Below are positions 7,219 to 13,311 of a DNA stretch of 31,729 bases, piece by piece. Position numbers and translations under genes: made by a program. The stretch is from JAAYCI01 sp031548875 (GTDB lineage: Bacteria > Bacillota > Clostridia > Oscillospirales > Ruminococcaceae). The notes below the pieces were generated by a model. The model ran no database searches. It was not told the origin of the DNA and saw only the letters and a program-made list of their open reading frames with translations. Within the stretch, counting starts at the first letter, position 1, and the number at the start of each line of letters is the position of its first letter. The stretch spans positions 1 through 31,729 of the forward strand of contig JAVBQQ010000051.1 of the NCBI GenBank assembly GCA_031548875.1, read 5' to 3'.

Positions 7219-7987
7219 CTGTGATTACCTCCTGTACCAGGTGTGTGTATGCCTGCGCAACGTGGTTGCGCGGCGCGTATTCAAAAATGCTGATACCCGC
7301 CCTGCTGGCGTCGGCTGCGGCCACGCCGCGGGGGATGGCGGTGTCGAACACCCGCACCCGGCCCGCGAAGGTCTGCCGCACATCCTGTTCGGATTCGCGG
7401 GCGTGCTTCGTGCGGCGGTCCACCATCGTTATTGCGATGCCCTTGATGGACAGGCCCGGATTGATATGCTTGTGCGCCTTATGCACCGTGGACAAAAGCT
7501 GCCCCGACCCGCGCAGTGCCTGGAACTCGGCTTGCACGGGGATGATGACGTTGTTTGCCGCCGCCAGCGCGTTCAACGTCAATATCCCCAGCGATGGCCC
7601 GCAGTCCAAAAGGATGTAGTCGTACCGTTGACGAAGGGGTGCAAGCATGGCGGCCAGCGCCCCGGTGGGCTGGTTTTCCCGCCACAGGTCACGCTCCATC
7701 ACGGACAAGTCGATGTTGGCGGGGATCAGGTCAACGCCCTCGCGGTGGTGTAAAATGCCCTCATCCGGGCCGATGGGCGCGTTCTCCACCACCTTTTGCA
7801 GCAGCGTGGCCGTGGTGGTTTCCATCTCGTCGGGATGGTAGCCCAGGTGGGAGGTCATGCTGCCCTGCGGGTCGAGGTCTAAAAGCAAAACGGCCCTGCC
7901 GCATTTGGCAAGGCCGATCCCCAGGTTGACGGCGGTGGTGGTTTTTGCCACACCGCCTTTTTGGGTTACGAGTGCTATGGTTTCCAA
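7211..7987 (-). CDS. parA: ParA/Soj-family partition ATPase
   Basis: TTG 7987 gives a 258-aa protein beginning LETIALVTQKGG, which places the deviant Walker A box (KGGVAKTTT, with Ala where KGGVGKTT is usual) at the expected N-terminal position; GGAGG lies 11 nt upstream. An in-frame ATG at 8053 would put the start inside palindrome D, which I think less likely. Further ParA marks are the LLDLDPQGSMTSHLG box (Walker A'), YDYILLDCGPSLGILTLNAL (Walker B) and IPVQAEFQALRGSGQLL. ParA uses ATP-driven binding to the nucleoid to move ParB-parS complexes. parA and parB overlap, forming one operon preceded by palindrome D, a usual place for an autoregulatory or parS site. Confidence 0.92.
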   Translation of the reverse strand: METIALVTQKGGVAKTTTAVNLGIGLAKCGRAVLLLDLDPQGSMTSHLGYHPDEMETTTATLLQKVVENAPIGPDEGILHHREGVDLIPANIDLSVMERDLWRENQPTGALAAMLAPLRQRYDYILLDCGPSLGILTLNALAAANNVIIPVQAEFQALRGSGQLLSTVHKAHKHINPGLSIKGIAITMVDRRTKHARESEQDVRQTFAGRVRVFDTAIPRGVAAADASRAGISIFEYAPRNHVAQAYTHLVQEVITVG

Positions 7988-8041
7988 TGGGTTGTATTCC
8001 TCCGTTCCAATAGGTTCTCCTTTCTTAAAAAAGTACGATTC

Positions 8042-8066
8042 ACCTTGTAACATTATGTGACGAGCA
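8042..8066. repeat. Palindrome D of the GTNACAT-ATGTNAC family, upstream of parA
   Basis: The left arm ACCTTGTAACAT and core GTAACAT-T-ATGTGAC (8047-8061) match the family; the right flank GAGCA is less conserved. It lies 54 nt upstream of the chosen parA start and about 40 bp from the -35 box of the divergent retron-like promoter. It could therefore control parAB, serve as parS, or touch both transcription units. Confidence 0.82.
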
Positions 8067-8107
8067 CGAGAGTTGAGAAATTAATTCGCAAATAGCGAAA
8101 TTTCTTA

Positions 8108-8136
8108 TTGACTTTTTCGGGGAGTTATGCGATAAT
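8108..8136 (+). promoter_or_regulatory. Sigma-70-type promoter of the retron-like cassette
   Basis: TTGACT (8108-8113) and GATAAT (8131-8136) are separated by 17 bp, with an extended -10 TG at 8128-8129. Transcription should begin near 8143, directly at the start of the structured leader. It diverges from parA. Confidence 0.8.
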
Positions 8137-8142
8137 GCAGGT

Positions 8143-8341
8143 ACAGCGAAATGTTGGAGATAACACTCCAGCCGGTCGACTCCTATCCATTGAAGTGCCT
8201 TGGCACTTGCGGAGCGCCTCGCGGCGCTCTACCCCCCGGGGGCGGCAAGTGGATTGACCACCACCGCACCGCCACCCGGCGCCCCCCAGGCCAGGAGGCC
8301 TGGGGGACGCGCAAATGTTAGGCAGGTTGTCCTGTACGCAC
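8143..8341 (+). ncRNA. Structured leader RNA, candidate retron msr/msd
   Basis: There is no convincing ORF here, but there are many perfect hairpins. They are GTTGGAG/CTCCAGC with loop ATAACA (8153-8172), AAGTGCC/GGCACTT (8193-8208), GAGCGCC/GGCGCTC with loop TCGC (8212-8229), and a 10-bp CCCCCAGGCC/GGCCTGGGGG stem with AGGA loop (8283-8306) extended by GCG/CGC below a mismatch. CACTTGC (8204-8210) can alternatively pair with GCAAGTG (8245-8251). GTACAG (8141-8146) and CTGTAC (8332-8337) could close the ends, though the first lies at the transcript's very 5' end. Small stems followed by one long GC-rich hairpin ahead of a reverse transcriptase gene is the msr-msd layout of retrons. Exact msr/msd borders and the branching guanosine cannot be fixed from sequence. 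Confidence 0.6.
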
Positions 8342-8401
8342 CTACCTCCTTCGCCAGGAGAGGGCCATCAAACTATATTACATGGCTCTGAAGGAGAATA
8401 G
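8342..8401 (+). promoter_or_regulatory. Shine-Dalgarno sequestering switch before the small ORF
   Basis: The ribosome binding site GAAGGAG (8390-8396) is perfectly complementary to CTCCTTC (8346-8352). Between them lies a stacked 8-bp stem, AGGGCCAT (8361-8368) with ATGGCTCT (8382-8389), and CTA (8342-8344) can add pairs to TAG (8399-8401). In this state the start site is hidden. In the alternative state CTCCT (8346-8350) pairs with AGGAG (8356-8360) around a TCGCC loop, leaving GAAGGAG free. The two states exclude each other, as in a riboswitch or attenuator. Any nucleic acid that captures 8346-8352 would favour translation. Confidence 0.65.
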
Positions 8402-8405
8402 CTTT

Positions 8406-8591
8406 ATGAAAGAAGCTAATGATTCGCTGTACGTTCAGGACGCCCCCGACTGCCCACAGACCCCGGAAGAAACTCACCGCAAGAAAACTCGCTGGCGCAA
8501 GAAGGTGTTCAAAATCCTTTTTCGCCTCATCGAGGCATTCTGGATGCTTATGCAGATTACCCAGTATGTATGTGAGTTCTTCAAGAAGTAG
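8406..8591 (+). CDS. Small cationic/hydrophobic toxin-like peptide of the retron-like locus
   Basis: The ATG at 8406 has AAGGAG 9 nt upstream and opens 61 codons to TAG at 8591. An in-frame ATG at 8382 lies inside the regulatory stem and lacks a good ribosome binding site. The peptide has a hydrophilic, acidic N-terminus (residues 1-23), a basic cluster HRKKTRWRKK (24-33) and a hydrophobic, aromatic C-terminus from about 34 to 59 (VFKILFRLIEAFWMLMQ and onward) ending in Lys. This is the profile of small membrane-active toxins, but I know no named family. Its place between the structured leader and the HTH and RT genes, and its hidden ribosome binding site, suggest it is the effector of the system. 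Gene reality is likely; function is inferred. Confidence 0.65.
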   Translation: MKEANDSLYVQDAPDCPQTPEETHRKKTRWRKKVFKILFRLIEAFWMLMQITQYVCEFFKK

Positions 8592-8593
8592 TG

Positions 8594-8636
8594 GGCAGGT
8601 GCTTACGGGAAACCTGCCTAATATAGTTATTTAGGC
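8594..8636 (+). promoter_or_regulatory. Competing hairpins after the small ORF
   Basis: Segment 8611-8624 can pair three ways: locally with GGCAGGT (8594-8600, 11-nt loop), downstream through GCCTAA (8616-8621) with TTAGGC (8631-8636), or at long range with 8315-8328 in the leader. The long-range helix has 11 Watson-Crick pairs (TTAGGCAGGTT with AACCTGCCTAA) plus a G-U and two A-U pairs. No T tract follows, so this is not a simple terminator. Confidence 0.5.
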
Positions 8637-8677
8637 GAAAGCCTTCACTTATACGCCAACAGAGAGGAAGTGACAGC

Positions 8678-8998
8678 ATGATTGGCGATGTCTTACAACG
8701 GCTGCGAAAAATCTATGGCTACACGGGTGCAGAAATGAGCAAAAATCTAGGCATTTCTGTAAGCTATCTTTCAGAGATTGAAAACAACAAAAAACCTCCA
8801 TCACTTGAGTTACTTGAAAAATATGCCGCTGTCTATGAGATTAAACTTTCTTCACTGATTCTGCTTGCTGAAAACTATGATGAGGCTGAAAAAAAGAAGA
8901 AAGGGAACGCATTTATTCGGAACATGATGGTCAGCTTAATAAACGGATTATCTAACAATGTAGGTGACCCAAATGAAGCAGCCCCACAAAAGATATGA
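8678..8998 (+). CDS. XRE-family helix-turn-helix protein of the retron-like locus
   Basis: This 106-aa protein starts at ATG 8678 about 10 nt after AGAGG. Residues 5-58 form a typical five-helix XRE/Cro-like domain, with the recognition part NLGISVSYLSEIENNKKPPS and the following helix LELLEKYAAVYEI. Residues 60-106 are a charged tail with no recognised domain. Such proteins bind operators or act as antitoxins or regulators. Small HTH proteins are the partner gene in one described retron class (type VI in published typing schemes). The 3' end overlaps the reverse transcriptase start by 26 bp, so the two proteins are probably made in a fixed ratio. Base composition is AT-richer than the surrounding element. 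Confidence 0.85.
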   Translation: MIGDVLQRLRKIYGYTGAEMSKNLGISVSYLSEIENNKKPPSLELLEKYAAVYEIKLSSLILLAENYDEAEKKKKGNAFIRNMMVSLINGLSNNVGDPNEAAPQKI

Positions 8999-10007
8999 CA
9001 TTACACAATGTGCGCTGTATAAATGCACAAATCAACGTCGCCTTGAAGGTTTGCTTGGCCTCGGCAAATATGATCTAAACCATATTCAAAAAGTGATTGA
9101 GTATCACTCTTTTGAAATTGATAAAAAGGGGACAACTGAAAAGCGGGAAATTACTGCTCCAAAGTTTACCATTAAGCAGGTTCAGGCCCGTATACACAAG
9201 TTGCTCCAAAGTGTAGAGCGTCCTGATTGGCTGATTTCAGGCGAAAAAGGAAAATGCTATATCCAAAATGGTGAAGCGCATATTCAATCGAACTACGTGC
9301 TTGCCGTAGATGTCAGAAAGTTCTACGACAACTGCCGACGTGAATACGTTTTTCGATTTTTCGCTGATTGTTTGAAAACCTCGGGTGATGTCGCTGGCAT
9401 TTTGGCCGATGTAGTTACATATCGCGGAGGCATCCCCACCGGCTGCCCAACCAGCCAACTCATTGCATACTATGCTTACAGGAATATGTTTGAGGAAATC
9501 AGTGAAGCAGCCGTAAGGTATGGATGTAAGTTCACACTGTACGTTGATGATATGACCTTTTCCTCGACAGAATATTTCCCTCACAAAAAACTTGCAAATG
9601 AGATTGATGTGATTCTCAGAAAGTATGGACACCGGCCAAAGTATAGGAAAGTCAAGTTTTATGCAACTAAAGAGTCCAAACCTATTACAGGTACAGTCGT
9701 AACTTCTCAACACACACTGGATGTGCCTAACAGCCTCCGAAAAAGGGTCTATGATAACTTCCAGTCAGTTAAACACATCTGCCTTGATAAAAATGTGCCT
9801 ATACAACAAGAAGAAGAAAAAACTATTCTCTCTCTGCGTGGACAGCTTAATGCGGTAAACAGCATCAATGATGGAATGTTTCCCGAAATCAAGCGCTTAA
9901 CACGGAAAATTGCCATAAATCCCGAGAGTCCCAACACAAAGCGCAGGAAGTCCCGTAGATTATCGAAAATCAGCATACCACATACGCCCCGGCCACAATC
10001 CGTGTAG
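8973..10007 (+). CDS. Retron-like reverse transcriptase
   Basis: ATG 8973 has AGGTG 6 nt upstream and gives 344 aa; a GTG at 8964 overlaps that site. The N-terminal FEIDKKGTTEKREITAP segment followed by QARIHKLL matches the retron entry region. Motif A is VLAVDVRKFYDN (D113), motif B GGIPTGCPTSQL (152-163), and motif C YVDDMTFSS (190-198) carries the catalytic Asp pair. ITGTVV (238-243) and VPNSLRKRV match the thumb-side VTG region of retron RTs. Length and lack of a maturase or endonuclease domain argue against a group II intron. I did not find an obvious NAxxH box, so retron membership is likely but not certain. The enzyme would prime on the leader RNA and make branched RNA-DNA. Downstream is a terminator. 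Confidence 0.85.
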   Translation: MKQPHKRYDITQCALYKCTNQRRLEGLLGLGKYDLNHIQKVIEYHSFEIDKKGTTEKREITAPKFTIKQVQARIHKLLQSVERPDWLISGEKGKCYIQNGEAHIQSNYVLAVDVRKFYDNCRREYVFRFFADCLKTSGDVAGILADVVTYRGGIPTGCPTSQLIAYYAYRNMFEEISEAAVRYGCKFTLYVDDMTFSSTEYFPHKKLANEIDVILRKYGHRPKYRKVKFYATKESKPITGTVVTSQHTLDVPNSLRKRVYDNFQSVKHICLDKNVPIQQEEEKTILSLRGQLNAVNSINDGMFPEIKRLTRKIAINPESPNTKRRKSRRLSKISIPHTPRPQSV

Positions 10008-10010
10008 ACA

Positions 10011-10045
10011 GTAGCCGCACTCAGAAATGGGGGCGGCTACTTATA
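10011..10045 (+). terminator. Terminator of the retron-like cassette
   Basis: GTAGCCGC (10011-10018) pairs with GCGGCTAC (10033-10040) and is followed by TTATATATCTTTATA. The stem starts 4 nt after the RT stop codon. GTAGCCGC appears once more at 10061-10068, abutting palindrome E. Confidence 0.65.
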
Positions 10046-10063
10046 TATCTTTATACCTTCGTA

Positions 10064-10088
10064 GCCGCGTAACATAATGTGACAAGGT
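10064..10088. repeat. Palindrome E of the GTNACAT-ATGTNAC family
   Basis: The core GTAACAT-A-ATGTGAC (10069-10083) with AAGGT on the right matches the family; the left flank GCCGC belongs to the GTAGCCGC repeat instead. It lies just past the stop codon of the minus-strand primase-like gene (10095), so the retron-like cassette is bracketed by palindromes D and E. Confidence 0.82.
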
Positions 10089-10094
10089 GATAAT

Positions 10095-11060
10095 TCAGCG
10101 GTGGGCATTGGTCCCTTTTTCTTGACCCCTTGACTTTCTGATTTTCTGTACCCTGTCACGCGCTATGCGCAAGCCAAGGAAATGGTTGTAATCGTTGCCA
10201 ATTTTAGGTGGCTCATATCGAATATCCAGAAAGGGCCTTGACACGCGCAAAAGGACCGCTATCCGCTCGGCGGCAAATTGTCCCGGCTCGTCAGCGTCCA
10301 AGCACAACACTATCGTTCCTATTTCGGGATGGTCAATAAGGTATTGGACGACGGGCAGGGGCGAAACGCCCGCCAAAGACAGGTAATGCCTGTCTTGCCA
10401 CGGCTCACCGGCCATCAAAAACAAACTGGCCCCCGATAGCGCATCTATGGCGGCTTCGTACACATAAAGCACCGTACAGGCCCCATTTTGCGCCTGTAAT
10501 GCGAATGTATGCCGTTTGTCACTTCCCTCTGCATCTTGTTTGAAATCGCCCCCTGTGGCGCGTATAGCGGCATGGCGGGGCGTTCCATATTTATCATGTC
10601 CTACAAACACACAGCTATGGTAATGGGCACTTTCGTAAAGGGTGCCGAGGGCGCGGCAATGCTCCACCACTTCGCGGCGCAAACCGCGCTGGCCGCAAAG
10701 GTAGCCCATCACACGGTCGTCATCGCCGTTGCGTTCCGGCAAGGCAAAAGGCCGGGTGGGGGGCGGTTCCGTAAGGGGAGAATAGGGCGCGGCCTTGCTG
10801 TCCAGTACCATCTGTGCTGCTTCGGGCAAGGGATAGCCGCGCACGGTGATAAGGTACTGCACTGCCGTGGTACCGCCAAAACCCCGCGAGTGCCAGTTCC
10901 ATTTGCCGGTGCTGACGCTCACTTTTAGGCTGTCGTGGTCTTTCAAGCAATACTCGTCCTGCCCACACCGTTTGATGTTGCCCGGTTCGGCTGCGACTAG
11001 ATAGGAATACAGGTCAATGCTTTTAGCCTGTGCAAGCTGCTGGGGTTCAATCCACGGCAA
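10095..11060 (-). CDS. DUF3991/Toprim primase-like protein
   Basis: This 321-aa protein starts at TTG 11060, overlapping the upstream gene by 14 nt, the arrangement of a coupled pair. Residues 30-90 carry the DUF3991 features, including WHSRGFGGTTAVQYL and a YPLPEAAQMVL helix. A Toprim domain follows, with the conserved Glu at 202 (LYVYEAAIDALS) and the DxD pair in VLCLDADEPGQ (255-257). Proteins of this DUF3991-Toprim type are standard on Firmicutes conjugative elements and are thought to act as primases or nucleases for the transferred strand; the biochemical role is inferred from the Toprim fold. There is no N-terminal zinc ribbon of the full DnaG type in this frame. Confidence 0.85.
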   Translation of the reverse strand: MPWIEPQQLAQAKSIDLYSYLVAAEPGNIKRCGQDEYCLKDHDSLKVSVSTGKWNWHSRGFGGTTAVQYLITVRGYPLPEAAQMVLDSKAAPYSPLTEPPPTRPFALPERNGDDDRVMGYLCGQRGLRREVVEHCRALGTLYESAHYHSCVFVGHDKYGTPRHAAIRATGGDFKQDAEGSDKRHTFALQAQNGACTVLYVYEAAIDALSGASLFLMAGEPWQDRHYLSLAGVSPLPVVQYLIDHPEIGTIVLCLDADEPGQFAAERIAVLLRVSRPFLDIRYEPPKIGNDYNHFLGLRIARDRVQKIRKSRGQEKGTNAHR

Positions 11061-11406
11061 CAGCGCCAGCCCCTTCGGTCATGCGCTCAACCACGGCCAA
11101 ACAGGAAAGCATGAAATAGTTGGCGGCGGCGGGGTGGCATAAAAAGGGTTCAATATCGGTCGGGGCGGCCAGCCCCGCAAGGGCGTACAGCAGTTTCAGT
11201 GCGTCCGAAAATTCGGCGGCTTGCCCCATGTTGTATAGAGCGGTGACGGTGCTACACAGCCAGCCCATTACCGGGGGTGGCAGGTGCTTGTTGGCGCGTA
11301 TGCCATCCACAAGCGGGGCGATTACCTTGTGCGCCGCCCGGTCAACGCGCTGGCGGTCAATTACGCCATTCGGCAGAAAAGCGGCGGGGTGGAATATGTT
11401 TTTCAT
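11047..11406 (-). CDS. Unrecognised small element protein
   Basis: ATG 11406 follows GGAGGG by about 4-5 nt, giving 119 aa; the longer frame to 11475 runs through a hairpin leader. I recognise no family. The protein is largely helical, with Ala/Leu-rich segments (DALKLLYALAGLAAP) and an N-terminal NGVIDRQRVDRAAHKVIAPL helix. No catalytic motif or signal peptide is seen. It is the first gene of the leftward transcription unit and overlaps the primase-like gene, so a role in element replication or maintenance is a positional guess. A GCCGCA/TGCGGC hairpin lies in its leader near 11442-11465. Confidence 0.65.
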   Translation of the reverse strand: MKNIFHPAAFLPNGVIDRQRVDRAAHKVIAPLVDGIRANKHLPPPVMGWLCSTVTALYNMGQAAEFSDALKLLYALAGLAAPTDIEPFLCHPAAANYFMLSCLAVVERMTEGAGAVAVD

Positions 11407-11601
11407 TTGACCCTCCAGATATGATGTGATAAAATGGAAAAGCCGCAAGCGGTTAGCCTGCGGCGATTGCCTCAAAAAGCGGCGATTTGGGGTAAAATGC
11501 GTAGTTGATTTAGGGTTAATATTGTTGGTTGATGCCTAAATAATGTCGTTAATTCGCTTTATATGGTGTGGTTGCTGTAAGATTATCCGCACCAAGAAAA
11601 C

Positions 11602-11636
11602 CACCGTTGATTCGTTGACAATCAACGGTGTTTTTT
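11602..11636 (+). terminator. Rho-independent terminator
   Basis: CACCGTTGAT (11602-11611) and ATCAACGGTG (11621-11630) form a 10-bp perfect stem with loop TCGTTGACA, followed by six T. No rightward gene precedes it closely, so the gene it served may have been separated from it by insertion of the element. Confidence 0.75.
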
Positions 11637-11675
11637 ATTTGCAGTACACCTGATGGCTCGTTTTGCATTTCCATG

Positions 11676-11715
11676 GCAGTTGCATTCCTTTAGTGGGAAC
11701 GCAGCTGCTTTTTTT
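11676..11715 (+). terminator. Second rho-independent terminator
   Basis: GCAGTTGCATTCC (11676-11688) pairs with GGAACGCAGCTGC (11696-11708) with two G-U pairs, followed by seven T. It shields the downstream promoter from read-through. Confidence 0.75.
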
Positions 11716-11774
11716 ATGCTCTCTTAAACAACAAAAAGGTCAATAAATTATATCAAATAATCATATAATAACTA

Positions 11775-11803
11775 TTGACAGTTATATGACTGCATGATAT
11801 ACT
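11775..11803 (+). promoter_or_regulatory. Sigma-70-type promoter of the DUF1836 gene
   Basis: TTGACA (11775-11780) and TATACT (11798-11803) are spaced by 17 bp. Transcription would begin near 11810, just before an AGGAGG ribosome binding site at 11820-11825. Confidence 0.8.
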
Positions 11804-11913
11804 GATGCCAGAAGGACAGAGGAGGTGGTACCATCGTTGACAAGATACTGCCAGGCACCACGATAGAGACAGGCTGGGCGGATGGTGCGGAGAGTTTTAT
11901 CCAGACGCTGTTT

Positions 11914-12369
11914 GTGGCAAACGGTTTGGTGTTGTCCCAGGTGCTGCAGCTTACCGGGCTTTCGGCCCACACGGTGCAAAACTGGGTCAAGCGCGGGTTT
12001 GTGGCACCGCCGACCAACAAAAAATACGACCGAGAACAGTTTTGTACGATCGTCATTATCAACATGCTGCAGCCGGTGATGCTGATCGAGCAGATACGCC
12101 GCGCGATGGATTATGTAGGGCGGCTTCGACAGGACGCGCCCTCGCTGATCTACTTTACCCTCGTGCGCACGCTGGCCGTGCTTCCCGAAGACGCGCTGGG
12201 AGCGAACACCGATCTCGAGGCCATCATCGGCGATGTGTTGGTGCAGATGGGTATCGGCGGGGAGTTGTTCAACCGGCTGCAGAGAGCGCTGCACGCCATG
12301 GTGCTGGCGCATCTTTCTTCGGTGCTGAAGGCCGACGCGGAACAGATACTGGCCGCCCTGACCGAGTAA
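11914..12369 (+). CDS. DUF1836 domain regulator (start uncertain)
   Basis: GTG 11914 is the only standard start in frame and gives 151 aa, but the frame is open back to the AGGAGG at 11820. Beginning at an ATC codon (11833) 7 nt after that site would add 27 residues (IVDKILPGT and onward) that resemble the usual N-terminus of this family. The visible domain is DUF1836, a MerR-like helix-turn-helix: GLSAHTVQNWVKRGFVAPP followed by NKKYDREQFCTIVIINML. Proteins of this family are presumed DNA-binding regulators of unknown targets. The C-terminal 70 residues are helical. It has its own promoter and lies upstream of the NfeD-flotillin pair, but the 208-nt gap makes a shared operon uncertain. Confidence 0.78.
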   Translation: MANGLVLSQVLQLTGLSAHTVQNWVKRGFVAPPTNKKYDREQFCTIVIINMLQPVMLIEQIRRAMDYVGRLRQDAPSLIYFTLVRTLAVLPEDALGANTDLEAIIGDVLVQMGIGGELFNRLQRALHAMVLAHLSSVLKADAEQILAALTE

Positions 12370-12577
12370 AAGGGGCATACTCAAATGAATTCTCTTCCCC
12401 GACGCTCCAAACACGGACGTCAGGTGTATTAAGTGTACCCATTTTTAAGGCGGAATATGCAATAACAAAAGAGAGAGGGGTTGATCCATTGATGGGACAA
12501 ACGGCCGCTTGCCATCCCCGGCAGCGTGCCATTTACTGGGGAAGCGGTGTTTCGCAGGCTCCGGAAGGGAGGACGCT

Positions 12578-13297
12578 ATGTTTTTTGGCAGTTTGGCATT
12601 TGTTTTTGAGGTGATGATCTATGTGGGGCTGGGCCTGCCGTTGGTGCACTTGCTGGTGAGCGTCATCGGTGCGGCGGGCGATTCGGGCCCGGACGTGGAT
12701 GTGGACACCGACCTCTCGTTGGACGGTGGGCTGGACACGGGGGCGGACCTGGATACGCCGGACCTGGACGCCGGGGAATTTGATTTCGAAGCGGGAGACG
12801 CGGACCTGGGCGTGGGAAGTGCGCCGTCGGCTGCCCCGCCCGGGAACGGATTTTTGCTCCGCTTCAACCTGTACTGTCTCTGCCTGGCCTTTGTTGTGAT
12901 GGGAGCCATCGGCATCTTTTCCATCGAAACGCTCACGGGCGCGGCACAGGTGGTCATGCTTGTTGTGGGCGCGGTACTTGCTCTGGCGGCGTACGTGCTT
13001 TTGTACCGGTTTGTGATATGGCCGCTGAAAAGGAACAAGGCCAACGCGCTGAAACAGAACGATCTGCGGTTCCGGCATGCGCGCGTCACCTTCCGCATCA
13101 CACAGGACGGTGCGGGCACGATTGAAACGCGGGATGCCGTGGGCGCGGTGATCAGCTACCGGGCGCAGATAGACACCGATATCTGCAAGCTGGAGCGCAT
13201 CGAGGAAGGGGAAGAGGTGATCGTCTCAGACATCGACCGCGCGCAAAATCTTTGTTATGTAGTGCCGGCACAACACAAAATATTGAAACAAAAATGA
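12578..13297 (+). CDS. NfeD-like membrane protein, flotillin partner
   Basis: ATG 12578 lies 5 nt after GGGAGGAC and gives 239 aa. A first membrane segment (8-30) is followed by a strikingly acidic Asp/Gly linker (35-79, for example DVDVDTDLSLDGG). Two more membrane segments follow (about 96-116 and 121-148), then a C-terminal domain of about 80 residues (160-239) with the size and beta-rich look of the NfeD OB fold. In Bacillus the equivalent pair is YuaF-YuaG, where the NfeD-type protein sits next to flotillin in membrane microdomains. Here the flotillin gene follows after 14 nt, which supports the call. The acidic linker is longer than I expect for the family. Confidence 0.72.
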   Translation: MFFGSLAFVFEVMIYVGLGLPLVHLLVSVIGAAGDSGPDVDVDTDLSLDGGLDTGADLDTPDLDAGEFDFEAGDADLGVGSAPSAAPPGNGFLLRFNLYCLCLAFVVMGAIGIFSIETLTGAAQVVMLVVGAVLALAAYVLLYRFVIWPLKRNKANALKQNDLRFRHARVTFRITQDGAGTIETRDAVGAVISYRAQIDTDICKLERIEEGEEVIVSDIDRAQNLCYVVPAQHKILKQK

Positions 13298-13311
13298 ATG
13301 GAGGAGATCGT

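Larger units (their letters stand above)
11407..11774. other. Non-coding junction region at the edge of the element
   Basis: I see no gene and no tRNA in this AT-rich stretch. It holds a leader hairpin near 11442, an inverted repeat ATTTAGG/CCTAAAT (11508-11541) and two rightward terminators listed separately. The shift from leftward element genes to rightward chromosomal-looking genes occurs here, so an attachment site is likely within it, but no duplicated core can be found because the other end is outside the window. Confidence 0.5.

Noticed and set aside
8964..10007. The reverse transcriptase as part of a diversity-generating retroelement or group II intron
   Set aside because: No template/variable repeat pair was seen, and there is no maturase or endonuclease domain or intron RNA domain V nearby; the XRE partner and hairpin leader fit a retron better.
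11407..11774. tRNA gene or tRNA fragment as the integration site
   Set aside because: No T-loop GGTTCRANTCC or acceptor-stem pattern was found on either strand.
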